Below are positions 43,245-56,544 of a stretch of 64,000 nt of DNA, piece by piece. Position 1 is the stretch's first letter. Each line of letters begins with the position of its first letter. Both the position numbers and the translations under genes were made by a program. The DNA comes from Dillenia suffruticosa. Its lineage: Eukaryota; Streptophyta; Magnoliopsida; Dilleniales; Dilleniaceae. The stretch covers positions 11,702,001 through 11,766,000 of the forward strand of contig JAVTVX010000010.1 in NCBI GenBank assembly GCA_033439265.1, in the 5' to 3' direction. The notes beneath the pieces are model-generated. The model was given only the letters and a program-made list of their open reading frames with translations. It was not told the origin of the DNA and did not search any database.

Positions 43245-44417
43245 TTTTCAATAACTCTGCTTCGGCCTCTTATCCTCCTTGTTGCTAAGGGAATTGATTT
43301 TTTGAAAATTGAAAATTGAAAATTGCCGCGATAACATGCGAGTATTTGGAGGACGAATCTAGTTTCTTCAAGCAACTAGGGTTTATGTTTAGAGACGGGG
43401 GGTTTTGCTGAGCAACACTTCCTATTTCTTTTCTACAGACCAGAGAGAGGGGGCGGCGACAAAATTGGCCTTTTCCCCTTCGTTAGGTCATTTAGGGTTC
43501 TAATCATATTAAGGGAGGATTTTGGAAAATAAATTTTGTGCTTTTAAAATGCAATTTTGTTTCTAAATTATTATTCAAAACTGCTTTTCTCATTCATCTT
43601 AACTAAAAATTTCAAACCCTCTAATGGTAAGAAACAATTATGTTGATAGGAAATATTTGATTTGTGTTAAGAAATAAAAGTATTTATTTATTATTTTATA
43701 CGATTAAGAAATAATTATTTTAATTATTTGATTAGAAACTAATTAAGAAATGCATAATTAATTAAGAGGTAACTTTTTATTTTCAAAAATAATCATTTTT
43801 AAAATTAAAAGTTACAAAAAATCTATTTTTATTGTTTATTTTTTGTGATGGGGATTATATATTTTTTTTTTGTTGAAATTCAATGACACAAAAAATGCCC
43901 CACGGGCCTTTAACGTTGCAAGGGAAGATTTTCACATATTTAGGATCAATCCTTTTTTTTTTTTTTTCAAAATTCACTTACCCCTTTTGTTACAATATAT
44001 TATATTCGTATAGGAAAAAATATAAAAATAAAGAAAATTAAATATTTTAAAAATTAAATTAATTATCAATTTATTTTAATTTATAATATTATTGATTTAA
44101 TTTTGATCGATAATATTTTTTAATAATAACAATTTCTTATAGGCTCGTGTAGACTCGAATAAAACTGTAGCGGATATAAAATACTTCTTTCAATAGTGAG
44201 AAATTAATCGAGTTTATTTAGAAAAATAAATTGATCCACTTCATAAACTTTCTCCAAACACCAAAATTCTAACATGGGTCCGCCACGAAAGGAAGGGATG
44301 CCGGTAGAAACACCAAAGACTTCACCATTGTGAATCTGAGAAAAGCTAAGCTTTAAAATTAGAGATGAAGTACAAATCCTTAATAATAAATTGGTATAGA
44401 GCATAGCACAAATAATT

Positions 44418-44511
44418 ATTTTTTTATAAAAAAATATAATCAAATGAAATCAAACAGAAAAAGAGAAGATGAAAGTGATGACGTTCTACCGCTTGAACCG
44501 TCCCTGAGGAA
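44418..44511 (-). mobile_element. 94-bp retroposon fragment with 16-bp target duplication
   Basis: The 16-bp direct repeat CATAGCACAAATAATT (44402-44417 and 44512-44527) flanks a 94-bp insert. On the minus strand the insert has a B-box-like GGTTCAAGC near its 5' end and finishes in an A/T-rich tail, consistent with a truncated tRNA-type SINE inserted by target-primed reverse transcription. Confidence 0.65.
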
Positions 44512-44660
44512 CATAGCACAAATAATTCTTATTCCATGTAAAATGTCGGAGAAAAAAAAAACAATATACACAAAATTAAGAAAAACATTATTTCTCTCCC
44601 AATGATAAAAAATTCCTTCAATAAAATGTAAGTTTTTTTATTTTTGGGATAGATTTTCAC

Positions 44661-44836
44661 CGATATTTTTTTTATGTAAACCAATTAATATTCGAATTTA
44701 TATTCTGATTAATCCGATTCAAATATCATTGAGACCAAATTTAAAAGATGATTCTCCCAATATATTTTTTTCTATTTCCAAATTTTGAATTTGAAATTTG
44801 ATCTAATAATCTTAGCTGTTAGGTTGATTGTTCGTT
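44661..44836 (-). repeat. tRNA-derived SINE, family member 3 (diverged)
   Basis: Most diverged of the four copies. Order of shared blocks is kept: AT-rich end, GATTAATCCGATTCAAATAT, GATTCTCCC-like middle and a tRNA-like end at AATCTTAGCTGTTAGGTTGA. Confidence 0.45.
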
Positions 44837-46870
44837 AGTTTTTCACATGTATTTTATTATTATTATTATTATTATTAAACAATAGGGGAAAGAAATCTGG
44901 TTAAAGTAAAACACGAAGGCCCTAGATTAACCCAGAAAAATTTTCATCTTTCTCAATTGCTAAAGCTAGATGCACAGGACGTGTAAACGGTAGACTTTAG
45001 CAGAAAAACTGCTTGACCCATATTGCTAAACCTAATTAAAATTGTGCAAATGGAATTTGATTGATTTTATTCCATGGGTGGGTGCCTCAATTTTAGGGCA
45101 AAAAGTGCAATTTTTCCTGACTACTACACGGTCTACATATAAAAGCTTCATTTTTATTTTATTTATTCAAAAAAGTTATCAATTTTAACCGTTCACCGTA
45201 AAGCTAAATACAAATTATAAAACCCAAATTATGATACGATACTCTTGGCTCAAATTTACACCAAAATCGAAAACAAATTAGGGTTAATCGCCTCCGGGAG
45301 AAGAGAGGAGAGAAAATCAAACACACCGGTAGAAGGAGATCATGTTTGAGTGCTTCTATTAATGGCGAGAGTTAGAAGTGAAACAATGGCGGAAAGGAGA
45401 TAAATTTTGGAGAGACCAAACACCCCCACCCAACCAAAACCTCGATTGAGACCGGATCGATAATAGGCCACCCGGAATCGAATTCTTGAATTGCACGTAT
45501 TAAAATGCTGATATTATGATAATATAAATAGTAATTAATATTTTGAAAAATATTATGATCAAATGGATATTTTTTTCTTATAATAAAATGAATTTATTCA
45601 CTAGAAAAAATGGGGTCGATTCATATAGTACCGTAAAATATCCAAAGTCATAGGTGTGGTTACACAAATTAAGATTAATTTAATTTAAATTAAAAATTTT
45701 GACTATATTTGTAAAATTATTTTTTGTTACAGTATTAATTCCAACAATATTTTATTTATTTTTTAATATTCTACACACTAAAAGTCTAATTAACAATATT
45801 TTAAGTGCATTAGAGTTATAAAAAGACTCTCTATAGCCTAAAATTGATAGATTAATAAATATATTAATCAATTATTTATTAATTCACATGTTATTTACCA
45901 AAATCAAAACAATTTTACTTTATTGAATTATATATTACATAATTTTATTGACTTAGAAACATATTCTATGCAATAATACAACTAGATAAATCTTGATAAA
46001 TTGACCGTAACAAATACTAATTTATTATTATTATTATTATTATTAAATTTCTATAATTATTTATAAATTTTGTAAATATCAAATTTTGATTTGTCTGGGC
46101 CTCTGGGGCAATCCGTGGGGCACTCGCGCTTGTAGAAACATAAAATATAAGTCGTTGCGGACTACTCGGACTACTCGGGACTACCCTTTTGGGGACAAAA
46201 CCTTGCGATTGTGGGATAAGCTAAGGAACAAATTTGGCAATCTCAACACACCAGCTCCGGTCTTAATTTGAGATCGTAAAAATTATAAAATTATACGTGT
46301 TTATAAATATTTAAATACTAGATTTAAGAAAACATACTTAAATAATTTTTTATAAAGAATTTCTCGATCTAAAATGATATTTAAGTTAGACATTATTTTA
46401 TCATCGAAAACAAAAGTTTAATATATTTTTTTCTTAAATACTAATATTTCATTCAATTTAAACTTTCGATTTTTAAATATTTTATGATATATACAAATGA
46501 AAGCTGAACTAATAAATTATTTATTTCTATTCTTGATAATTATATAAAAAAATTTTAATCCATGTATATGATTTACTCATTATCCTAACTTAATGCATGG
46601 TTGTTACTAAATTATTGCACGTATTTAATAGGTTGGACTGAGCCTAATTTTATCAACAAATACTACAATTTAATTATTTTTTAAATATAATTATTTCATC
46701 CAATTTACACTTTCAAATTTCACATATAAAAATGATATTAGATTTAAGATTCTTAATAATTTTATAAGATATATTTTGAGTTTATGTATATGTTTTCGCG
46801 GTATTCGTGTTTAATGCACAATTTCACCGACTATTACATATTTCAATATACTGTAAATATATTATTTTTT

Positions 46871-47047
46871 TATACTATATTAATCAGTATTTTGAATTAT
46901 ATTTTGACTAATTCAGTCCGACTTACAGTGGCTTATTTAAGGGAACAACCCTTCTAATATAGTCTGATCCATACCTAAATCGCGAGTCGAACTCGTGATC
47001 TTGATTAAGAGATTTAACATTATATCCCACTAGAACAACTGACCATA
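46871..47047 (-). repeat. tRNA-derived SINE, family member 4
   Basis: Clear homolog of the 23085 and 23924 copies, including the B-box in AAATCGCGAGTCGAACTC and TTGATTAAGAGATTTAACAT on the plus strand. The A-box-like CTAGTGGGATAT lies at its 5' (minus-strand) end. Confidence 0.62.
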
Positions 47048-49128
47048 GGTGTAAATATAACATTTATTATGAATCATACATGTGTCTTTTTCATAATTTA
47101 TAAATGTAATGAATTATCGCCATCAACTTAAAACAATTTTGATTTTATTGAAAAAAATAAAGCAATCAAATCATAGAAAAAGAATAATTTTTTTTTAATT
47201 ATTTCTTTGTTATTTTATTATAATACCATGCTTTGCTATTTCATTTTTAATTGTCATTTTTTATTCCTTTTAAATTTTAACCCGAAATAGATATAACTTT
47301 CGCTGCACATTATGTTTTATTTAAAGATGAAACAGATATAACATGTCAACCAGCCAAGTTCAAAGCAAAAGTATTGGGGTAAGGGGGGTGGGGATGTCTT
47401 CACCACGATCAGATCACCCAGCGGCGCGGGTGATCGAAGAGCAGGATGAATCATGTATGCTGCCAAGGAGACAAAATCTCAGACCTCGTACACCTTTTGA
47501 GGAGCGTTATGAATAACTTATAATAAGAATGAATATAGGTCATCGTCTCCAAGAACAATAATGAAAGTCCAAAAAAAAAAAAAAAAAGAAATTCCACAGA
47601 TTAGAGGCCACAGGGAAATATGAAAAGAGAAAAATCTATGGTGTGAATTTTATTTTTCTTCCTTCTCCAAAGGGGAAGCACACTCAAGTGGTTACGATAA
47701 TCTTGAGGGTGTTGTTGATGGTAAAACATTACCGACTTCTTAATTCGAAGAAATGATTCATTTCAAGATCCAGTTTTACAGCAACAATTTATGGGGCATA
47801 AGAAATATGATCACTTTCCTCTTCAAAGTCATAGTTGAATATCCCCCAATAGTTTCATATCATACCTTCCACAGTACAGCAATTGATGAAATGTCTCCAC
47901 ATTTGAGTTGGAGTATCCTGTTATTCAGGAAGATGTAGATGGAGGAAACACAGCCCGATGCTTCAACCTGTTGATTCACGAGCTGCACTCTTTAATTTCA
48001 CGACCTCCTAAGGTTGTAGCTAGGTGGCAAATACACATTTGTTAGATGCAATGGTTTGTTGGATATTGTACATATGCCCGGTTGGTTTACTCTGTGCACA
48101 CAGTTGAAGATTCCAAAAGAAAGTCTTCGATGTTAGGAACATAGAAAGGCCATCTCATGCATGAACTGTTTCAATAACTGGAGATATTAATAAATCAGAA
48201 GAGAATGTACAGAATAAGGCATGAAAATCTAAGTACAGCTACAAGTAAACATGGTTGGACATTATTTTTCTTGATTCCAAGTGGTCCCAAGAAGCCCGGA
48301 AATCCTAGGATAATTAGATACTTGGACAACTTGAATAGTGCACTTTCTGTATCATTGTGCATATCAACTTGCTTGGTGGAACTGCAACTGCATAATCTTC
48401 TTACTATTTGTTTAATCAAAACTAGGCATTCATGTGAACTAGGAAATTTCATTCTTTCAATGTAGATACATTTCTAAATCAGAAGTCAGTTGTCAATGAG
48501 ATTATTATAGTCAATGACATGAGCAAATTGCGTGTTTCTTTCCTAATTGAAGCATGCCAATGCAGATTTATATAAGAGACTGCAGAGTCCATGGTGTCCT
48601 AAATTTAGGACCTTCCACTAGTGGCAGTTTCCTTGTAGCTCTTTTCACCTAAATCATTCTTCTATTTAGAGAATTTATAGTCTCCGTTTTCACTTTAATT
48701 AGGGCATGAACTTTTACCGAAATGGTTAAAATATTTGTATCTTTACCTAACCCTTATGGTTCAATCTCTTACAACTGCATTAACCTATAACTCAGTCATA
48801 CAAACACCATAACAACACTAAGCCGTTGGCATGCTTTTTTAGGGACACACACTCATAACAAGATCTTCGATGGAGGAGGCGAAATGTGCGAGGGTGTTCT
48901 ACAAATCTTATCAAAACTCGACTGCACAAAAAGTGAGTTCTTTAGGATATTGCACTCCCTGAAAGCTGGATATTGCGTACTTGGAAAAGAAAATACCTTA
49001 CCTTTCGGTCTCTATTATTCTGTCTTTTGCAATTTTTCTAGAAAGGAAAATGGGAGAGCATTTGTTCCAGCAAAGTTTCCAGTCAGTTGAGGGCAAAGAA
49101 AAGTCCAGCTTCTTCGGTTTACCAGTCC

Positions 49129-51357
49129 ATGGAGGTTCCAAAGAGCCCTCTTCATGCTATGGAGTTTTTGTGCCGATCATGGAGTCCATCTGCGTCTGAT
49201 TTCCTTCAGATACTACTGTCAAATGTAAGAGGTTGCCTCAACAAGTCATTGCTTGGTCAATCAGCCAATCACATGAACATGCAAAAGTACACACACACAC
49301 ACACACACACATACTTACTTACTCTTGCACACAAATTATATTATCGGAAAATAAAAAGGATAATGTGAGCGGAAGCACGGTAAAAAATCTGCAATTTTTT
49401 GTTGTTCTGCAGAAGTATCTGTTACCACCAGATGAAAGTAATAACAAAGAAGACCACGAAGAAGCACTTGAAGGAGAGATACAAAATGACACAGCTCAAA
49501 GCAACCAGAGTGATGTGGACAGACTGGGCAATATATGGGTAGGTTCAATATCTTTCTTTCTAACAGAGGAATGGCCACTAGACACGAAATTTGCTCAACA
49601 TTTTCATGTCTAGACTGGTATTAGGTGCTAGAGAACTGTTATTCATCACGAGGAAAATATGCATGTCAAGACTCCAGTGGCAAACTTTCTTCGGGCAAAT
49701 TTATTCCGCATAATCTTTCATGTTATGACATACAGAACATTGTCCAATAGAAGAGATGTACGCTCCAGAAAATGTCATGAAGCATTTTTCTCTGACAAGT
49801 AGATTCTTTCTAGGTCCCAAGGGGCCTCCATTAAAGCATTACACAGTAGTGTCTAGGTGCAGATATTTATCTAATTTTGAGATGCTTTAGCGGAGTTCAA
49901 ACTGCTCTTCAAATAAAAAACAATATTGCTACTCTTTTGTTCATTTCAACATCCAGCATAAAGTACATGAGAAAAAAATGGCTGTGTATGAAAACACTCG
50001 GGTAGCTGTTTGTGAGGACAAATCCTAATAATGTTCGGTATTTATTTACATAGGGGTGGCTAACAGTTGAGAAGTCCATATTGTCTCTTCTTCAGAAACA
50101 TGCATCCCTGGACAATAACTGGGTAAGCAGCAATAAAATTTCAGTGTCTTTGCTTTCTTATGCCTTGTCATATATTTAAAGCTGTAACATCTAATTTTGA
50201 ATTTATTTTACATGGACACGAAGTATATGAAGGGCTGGCTAAAGGGGAAGTCATTAACTAGCTTCTTTAAGTGGCATCAAGGGAAAAAGAAAGAGGAAGT
50301 TCGATTTAACACGGCGAAAGTACATGCCGCACTCTCTGTTGCACAGTTGGCTGCAGCACTTGCTGGCTTGGCTGCCAAGGGCAGTTTAGGTGGAACACAG
50401 AATAACCAACAAATTACTCACAGAGATCCAGAGGCAGGGGACCAGAACATGGGTGTTGTATTTGCTTCAGCTGCAGCTTTGGTGGCCACTGTATGTGCTG
50501 AGGCTGCAGAGTCTGCCGGTGCACACCGAGCTCATGTTGCCTCCGCCATTAACTCCGGTTTGGCTGCTCAAACATCCACTGACATGGTTGCCTTGACAGC
50601 CACAGCAGCGACAAGTAAGTTCAACTTGGAGAATCCCATCCACTTGGAAGTTCAATAAAATCCTCATTGTGTATTCCAGGTTTAAGAGGAGCTGCTACAC
50701 TCAAATCAAGAGTTCTGGAGAATAGCAATAATAGAAAAACCCAGAACCAAGAGCTACTAAAAGTTGGAGCACAACTGTTGGTGTCAACACCTTCTGGTAA
50801 GATCTGCATGCATCTCCACATGCTTATGATGCCTTATGTATGGATCTAAGTGATTCATGAATATGATGGTATCTCTGTATTTAGGTTCCCATTACAAATG
50901 ATTAACAAATTCCTTATATGCAAGCAGGAAAGAAAGGATATAAAAGTGTCTCCATTTTTGTAAAGCATAATCAGATCGTATTGAGCTGTGGGAAGAAGTA
51001 CCTGGGAGGTGTTCTAAACACCTCCAAGGAGTGTAAGATTCTATGTTTTGAGTAAAATCTTCTTCTCATTTTATTGTTTTTGGTAACAATATGTACATCT
51101 TCACTGAATCTCTGCATGACCAAAATGGTCATAAATAGATGCACTTCGAAAGTAACTAAAAATACAAATTCTAAGGCTGTGACCATTTTGCAGACAAGAT
51201 CACCGACGTAAAGGAGATCACGAGGGATGCTCAAGGCCACTACTTAGTTACCCTGAAAACTAACAGCGGTAATATCAACTTATTGTTTGAAGATCCAAAG
51301 CAATCAACTGTGTGGTTGTCAACCATTTCCAACCTTCTGCAGATGCACAAATCATGA
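49129..51357 (+). CDS. VAN3-binding-like protein, copy A (DUF828 + PH-like)
   Basis: The family includes VAN3-binding protein/FORKED1, which joins the VAN3 ARF-GAP in vesicle traffic for vein patterning. Exons: 49129-49224, 49413-49538, 50052-50122 (end uncertain by about 2 nt), 50224-50614, 50680-50796, 50928-51032, 51194-51357, about 355 residues. Order: EFLCRSWSPSASDFLQ motif, acidic linker, WLKGKSLTSFFK, an Ala-rich DUF828 region (KVHAALSVAQLAAALAGLAA, CAEAAESAGAHRAHVASAIN), then a PH-like module from VGAQLLVSTPSGK to STVWLSTISNLLQ. It is shorter than canonical VAN3-binding proteins. The ATG matching copy B's start is lost: TTG (49087) stands in that region, so I start at ATG49129. An out-of-frame upstream ATG overlaps this start. 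Confidence 0.78.
49288..49311. repeat. (AC)n microsatellite
   Basis: About 11 AC units lie in the first intron of the VAN3-binding-like copy A. Copy B has none at the matching site. Confidence 0.85.
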
Positions 51358-52420
51358 CAATACAGAGAACATCAACTGCTAAATAATAACTTACTTGTTT
51401 CATTACTAGAATTTCATATTTGTGTATCATCTTAAGCTTGGACTATGTCCTGCAAATGACTCCTGGCCAAATCTTCAAGCTGGATAAGTTACTTACAAGA
51501 GAAACAACTGCATCAAGGTCTGCTATGTGAAACTGGCAGAAAGAATGAAACTGGGTGAAAACAGATTGCAATTACTTTAACAGATGAAGAATGGTTGAAG
51601 AAAGCAAAATTGTTTATTTAACAATATGATAATATAGTTGTAACTAGAATCCAAGCCCGTATATTGCAGCCTTAATGTGAGCATGACCCTCATCCTTAAT
51701 AACAATTTTATTAGATTTTGTCGCTGTTCCCTGCTCAGAAGATTAAGCACCAGTACATGGTCAAGTTATTATAACCGATAGAGTGTGCTTTTATTTTTAT
51801 TATTTATTTATTTATTTATTTATTTTAATCAGCAAAAGAACCAAAAAAGGACAACGGATTAAATAAAACTTCCAGTTAATTTACATGACCTTCAGCATAA
51901 AATCTATTACTAACATTATCCTCACAAATTCACATGTTGCCATGATAACAAGCTGAAGAAGCTAAGTAACCACAGCAGATAACATTTCAGGAAAAATTGG
52001 ACTTGATAAAAGATGGATAAAATGGCACAAATTACAATTGTGGTTCTTGTCTAGCAGCTTTTCATTTTCAGCATTCTCTTTCCTGCTTCTATCAAAATAA
52101 TAGATTGAACTTTCACAATTCAAAGAATTTGACTTCACCAAACTTCTGTAATGGTATACTCAAAAAAACAATGTAAGACAAGACAGGTTCTATTCATTAT
52201 ATCACAAAATTTACCATGTTCAGAACAGGAGAATGTGCTAATTCTTTTTCTTTGTTTTGTACAAGAACAATATGGTACAGATGAGATGGCTGAGGTGTCC
52301 TTGGAAAGCGCCTGTATGTTATAAATGACACAATCAAAATTACAATTAGGGGATGTAAGACGGAACAAACTGTGAAATCCATTGCTTGCAGGCTATTTTC
52401 ATTTTATCATGTGGCCTATT
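51358..52420. other. Intergenic between copy A and zinc-ribbon relic
   Basis: No gene is supported. It should hold the 3' UTR of copy A. A (TTTA)n-like stretch lies near 51795-51825. Confidence 0.45.
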
Positions 52421-52424
52421 AAGG

Positions 52425-52590
52425 ATTAATCACCAGAAGATCTGTTCTCCTTTATCCTCAGCTCTACATCCCTAATCTCTATTGCTAATTTGAGCATGGA
52501 AGACCCTACTATCTCTTGAAAAGAAGCCTCATTTTAGCTGCAACATGGTGCTCCCTCGGGCGGCATCTTGAAGTATTCGGTTCCAAAGGC
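52425..52590 (-). pseudogene. Relic of zinc-ribbon gene last exon
   Basis: Aligns base by base, with indels, to the intact last exon at 63172-63351. Minus-strand blocks such as GAGGCTTCTTTTCAAGAGRTAG and the stretch around GATGTAGAGCTGAGGA are shared in the same order. The frame is broken and the cysteine codons are lost. It lies downstream of copy A just as the intact gene lies downstream of copy B. Confidence 0.72.
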
Positions 52591-52618
52591 TGTACTACTT
52601 AATTTTCTTCTGCTATAT

Positions 52619-55600
52619 CTAATTTGGCCGACTAGAATTGTCAACATTAAATCCAGATGCCTGTCCAAGCTCCAAAAAAGTTTGCTCTCCATTTAACACC
52701 TGAAAAATAGAAACGTGAGAAGGGAGCACCAAACTCAAATCCATCATCTAATCTAACACAGGAGAATATGGGCGTCCATGGCATAATTCGCTCATTTGGG
52801 CTTTCACATACAAGCGATGGATAAAACTGCTCCAACAGCTAGCATACCAATGGATCACTTTTGAAGCTTCTAAAATGGGTGCACAACTCTATGTCTGGCA
52901 TTGAAGGCCAGTGTGTTAAAGGTCCGCACTAACAATTCAGAAAAGCTCCCCATTACAGATAATAAAGCAAATCCTGAAAGCCTAAGAACAGAATTTAAGA
53001 AATTAGAACTCGAAAAAAAAAAAAAAAATTGAAAGCTACCTGACCATTAATTACCCAGGTAGGAAAGCCCTCTATCCCAGCTTCTGCACATGGCTTGGCT
53101 ATCTTCACTCCCTTCCTATATCCGTCTGGGAAGCATTCCACATAGTCCAACAGTTTTGCTGCTTCACGGCCAAACATCTGTAGCATGCAGCAAAATTTGT
53201 AAGTCAATACTCAAAAATCTCAAATCCAGGTTGGTGCAAGGCGCAACTTCTGTACAAACATCTGAAATCACATAAAGCTGAACACAGCAAATCAATCAAG
53301 TCAACAATTGATGCCTTTAAGAATTGATGCCCATATCACAAGCACAGAAAAATACGTTCTGACTGTCTAAACCCGTGTTTGTAAGAATGTGGGACAAGCG
53401 CGCATAAATGTGAGCATGTGTCATCAATATAAACAGTAAGTACCCATAAGTGTCATTTTTGCTCAGCTTGGTGATCCATAATTGAGGACTGGTCAATTTG
53501 CAATGGTGTCCCAATCATACCATGGCTAGTATATCAAAAAGATGAATAAGCTTTAACTCATAACAACTCTACAGGAGCACCATTGTTCAAATCAAAACAG
53601 ATGCAACTCAAAAGAAATGAAGACCGCCTTGAATTGTTATAGATTATTGGCCTTGTCTGCATGAGATAAAATATCCATTGCCTTAATGTTTAATGCAAGT
53701 TTGCGGCAGCTAAGAACGAAGAAGTACCTCTTTTTGTTCCAAACAATGTGAACACCAAAAGGCACCATACATTTTGGCTCCTACAGAGCGTAGATGCCTT
53801 GCAAGGGATAGAGCCAGAGGACTTGACTCTGTTGTTACTTCTGTTGTGTATAATGGTATGTCAATTTCACCAGAGCTGTTTCAATAGATAAAGAAATCAA
53901 ATATACAACAAGAACTTATAGAGTACAAACACTTATGTCTACTTAACATTTTGAATATAATTAGAATTGATTATGACTACGACACAATAAGCAGCAGGTA
54001 GTCCCTATTTACTAAAAAGCACTAGCGTACACAAATTTAGAGCCTTCTATAATAGAAAATCCAGTTCTGAATTACATGCAACTGGACTGCCACACTGGAC
54101 TTGGCCCTTAAGATGATGTGTATGCACTGGCATTGACGATAGTGGCTCTTTCTTTTCCATGAAATCATTTAAAATTCCATGAAAAATTTCTCTACATTTC
54201 CCTGTATGGTTTCATTTGATATCAACTGGTTTGACGGGGGATTTGGGAAGGTTTTGGGGGACGGACAAAGAGAGATAAGGTTTGGTTTGAAACCAGGGAG
54301 GATTTGGATATGAACATGCCACGCACACACACAAGAGGCAGAAAAAATAATAGAGCTTTAAATTGTACATAGGAAGCTCACCTTGACAAGACAGGTTGAG
54401 AATCATTGTAAGAAGCACTTAAACTGGCAATCACCAAGGCAGTCACACAAAGCGGCAACCACGCCACCTTTTGAATATTTTGAAACCCAAAATTCTACGG
54501 CAGCATAACCACAAAATAGAATAATAGGTTATTGTTGCCTAAAATGTCCACTAATAGAATAAAATGAAAATCTGGAATTGAGAGTAGGAAGAACACCTTC
54601 ACTGTTATAAAGAATAAGCTCAAGGACAAGAGAACTGACATCAAACAATATAAGCATGATGCTCCAGAAAATTTAGTGGTCAGAATGTACAAGAAGTACG
54701 CACTAGCAGCTGCCATGGCTGTAGTGCTCCCAAGTAATATCACACGTGTATCAGCTTCACTGAAACCAAATGGTAACTTTTTTTGGGTGACTTGTAGACC
54801 GAGTGTTGCAACCAAACCGTAAGCGAACATTCCAATCACCGGAAGAGGAACACCTGAAAATATAAAATTGCTACTGTTAAGGCACTTTCCAAACAAATCA
54901 ATGTTGGTTTGGAAAATAAAAATGAGCATTTCCTTCATGTAAGCATCAAATAATAAGAGGAAGAGCTTAGAATAAAAAGGGTTACATACACCTTTGCCAC
55001 CCAAACTAAATGTCAAAATGTATTTTGCCCCCTAGATATATATATTTTTTCCTTTTATGTGATTTGGGCCTTAAAACTCTTGTTTTACATTCGATTTAGC
55101 CATTCATCCTCACATGGCAGTTAGACAAAACGGGAATTAGGTTGATTTAGCACATTCTCAGCAAAAGCAAATATAATATAGTAGTTTGAGAACACAAACA
55201 ATAAAAAAGTTTGCAATTTACCAAGCTAACATAGTCGTATTCTAATTACAAGCAAGAAATAGATAGTATAAGGATTGCCAAAATAAGCTAAAGGTAAGAC
55301 AGCAATCAGACAATCGCATGCCACTTGTTTGCGCAGTTGCAGGCACAAATTACGCTTTAAGATACAAAAATTACTATCAAGGAAGATAAAAAAGCAGTAC
55401 ATTGCAGACATTCTGTATGTAAAGTAAAAAAGATGAGGAACTATAAAATTTCAAATAACCAATTCTGCGAGACCAATCTGGTGCTAAATCCCAATCAATG
55501 TCGACCATATGTCACTCGGGCAAGCTATCAATTTGGTGCAAACAAAGCATCAAATTCAATTTCTAATTAAAAAAAAAAATCCAAAAGAAGATATGAATAT

Positions 55601-55939
55601 GAACAGAGTACCAAAAACTAGGGCATAATCGCTGTTGAGAATGTCAGAGCAAGTGCCACCGCCAATTGGACAAAATGCCTCAGAATTGGTGAGTTTCAGA
55701 TACGTCAAATACGCAGTTTCCAAAAATCCTACGCCTCCAAGACCTGCATACCAACTGTATGTAGAAAAATCAATTGACGAAGCCGAAGAAGACGACGGTT
55801 GTATTTCAGGCTCTGATTCTGTGTCTCTTGCTGACTCCGGCGAGCACTTTACGCGAAGCATCAGCGATTCACGACCATAACCCATCTTCTTCGCAAAATT
55901 GAACTGTATTTTGACAGATATAGGCACTTAAAAGAGATG

Positions 55940-55971
<32 letters not shown>

Positions 55972-56084
55972 CACCTTGAAGAGCGATACCGAAGAAGAGG
56001 GCGATGAAGAAGAAGCAGAGAAGCTAAGTGTGCGACGATAGACGAAAGAGGGAGACGAGAACGAGATGTTAACCAAACACACCA

Positions 56085-56085
<1 letters not shown>
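52619..56085 (-). CDS. LTO1: Thiol-disulfide oxidoreductase LTO1 (VKOR-thioredoxin fusion)
   Basis: Thylakoid membrane enzyme that forms disulfides in lumenal proteins and is needed for photosystem II assembly. Seven exons join in frame to 379 residues: 56085-55975, 55903-55612, 54853-54597, 54494-54382, 53875-53728, 53177-53040, 52699-52619. Residues 1 to about 55 look like a Ser-rich transit peptide. The VKOR domain follows, with Cys115/Cys122 in CPIGGGTCSD and the redox pair Cys201/Cys204 in SGASCLYC among hydrophobic helices. The C-terminal thioredoxin-like domain has CSHC (299-302), CFPDG and CAEAGIEGFPTWVING, then ends with NGEQTFLELGQASGF. Length agrees with Arabidopsis At4g35760 (about 376). 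The start is the only ATG ahead of the transit peptide and lies just downstream of a (GA)n 5' UTR tract. The gene looks intact. Confidence 0.94.
55945..55971. repeat. (GA)n microsatellite inside LTO1 intron 1
   Basis: Intron 1 is only 71 nt (55904-55974). On the coding strand its donor GTGCTC runs straight into about 13 CT units, which fill over a third of the intron. Confidence 0.9.

Positions 56086-56088
<3 letters not shown>

Positions 56089-56124
<36 letters not shown>
56089..56124. repeat. (CT)n microsatellite upstream of LTO1 ATG
   Basis: About 18 units lie 3 bases upstream of the LTO1 start codon (a GA tract in the 5' UTR on the coding strand). Confidence 0.9.
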
Positions 56125-56126
<2 letters not shown>

Positions 56127-56544
56127 GAAGTCGAAGATATTACTCCGTCCTCATTGAGCCGTTTTATTAGTGGAGTTCTGGTCGTCTAATTTCTTGATAT
56201 TTGTTTATGTAATTTTTTATGAGAAAAGGACTCTCCAGTTTTTTGGTCCCCATCATCATATATAGAGTAGATATCGTGATTAATGAGAATTATTATTATT
56301 ATTATTTTTTTATTTTGCTTTCTGTCTCTTATCTCGTTCTAGGTTTTCTTCTTTTTCTTCTTCCAGTATCTCACTCTTCACCCCTTCGTTTCTCTGTTCA
56401 ACAATTTGTTTCTCTCTCCCCCAACTGAAATTAATCCTCTTTTTCCCCTTCAAATCTCTCTCTCCCCCCTTCCCACTACCGTCTCCTCCACTCGAATTCC
56501 TCTTCTTTACAACTCGTCCGATGTGCAACTCCAGTGAAAGTCAT

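Larger units (their letters stand above)
43245..48190. other. AT-rich intergenic repeat region
   Basis: No gene is supported across 4.9 kb. The first 250 bases upstream of the XRN ATG are less AT-rich and should hold its 5' UTR and promoter. The rest contains two SINE copies, a small insertion with a 16-bp target duplication and a GC-richer island near 46086-46270. Confidence 0.5.
48190..52590. repeat. Segmental duplication, block A
   Basis: Direct duplicate of 58417-63325. Shared landmarks in order: an upstream segment ending GAAATTTCATTCTTTCAATG, a tract with GAAGCATG and ACTTCCACTRGTGG, a VAN3-binding-like gene, and the last exon of a zinc-ribbon gene on the opposite strand. Divergence is high outside exons, so the duplication is not recent. 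Confidence 0.75.

Noticed and set aside
49233-49613. 126-codon open frame in copy A starting inside intron 1
   Set aside because: It reads through the (AC)n intron into exon 2. The exon 1 to exon 2 splice is supported by the same plan in copy B.
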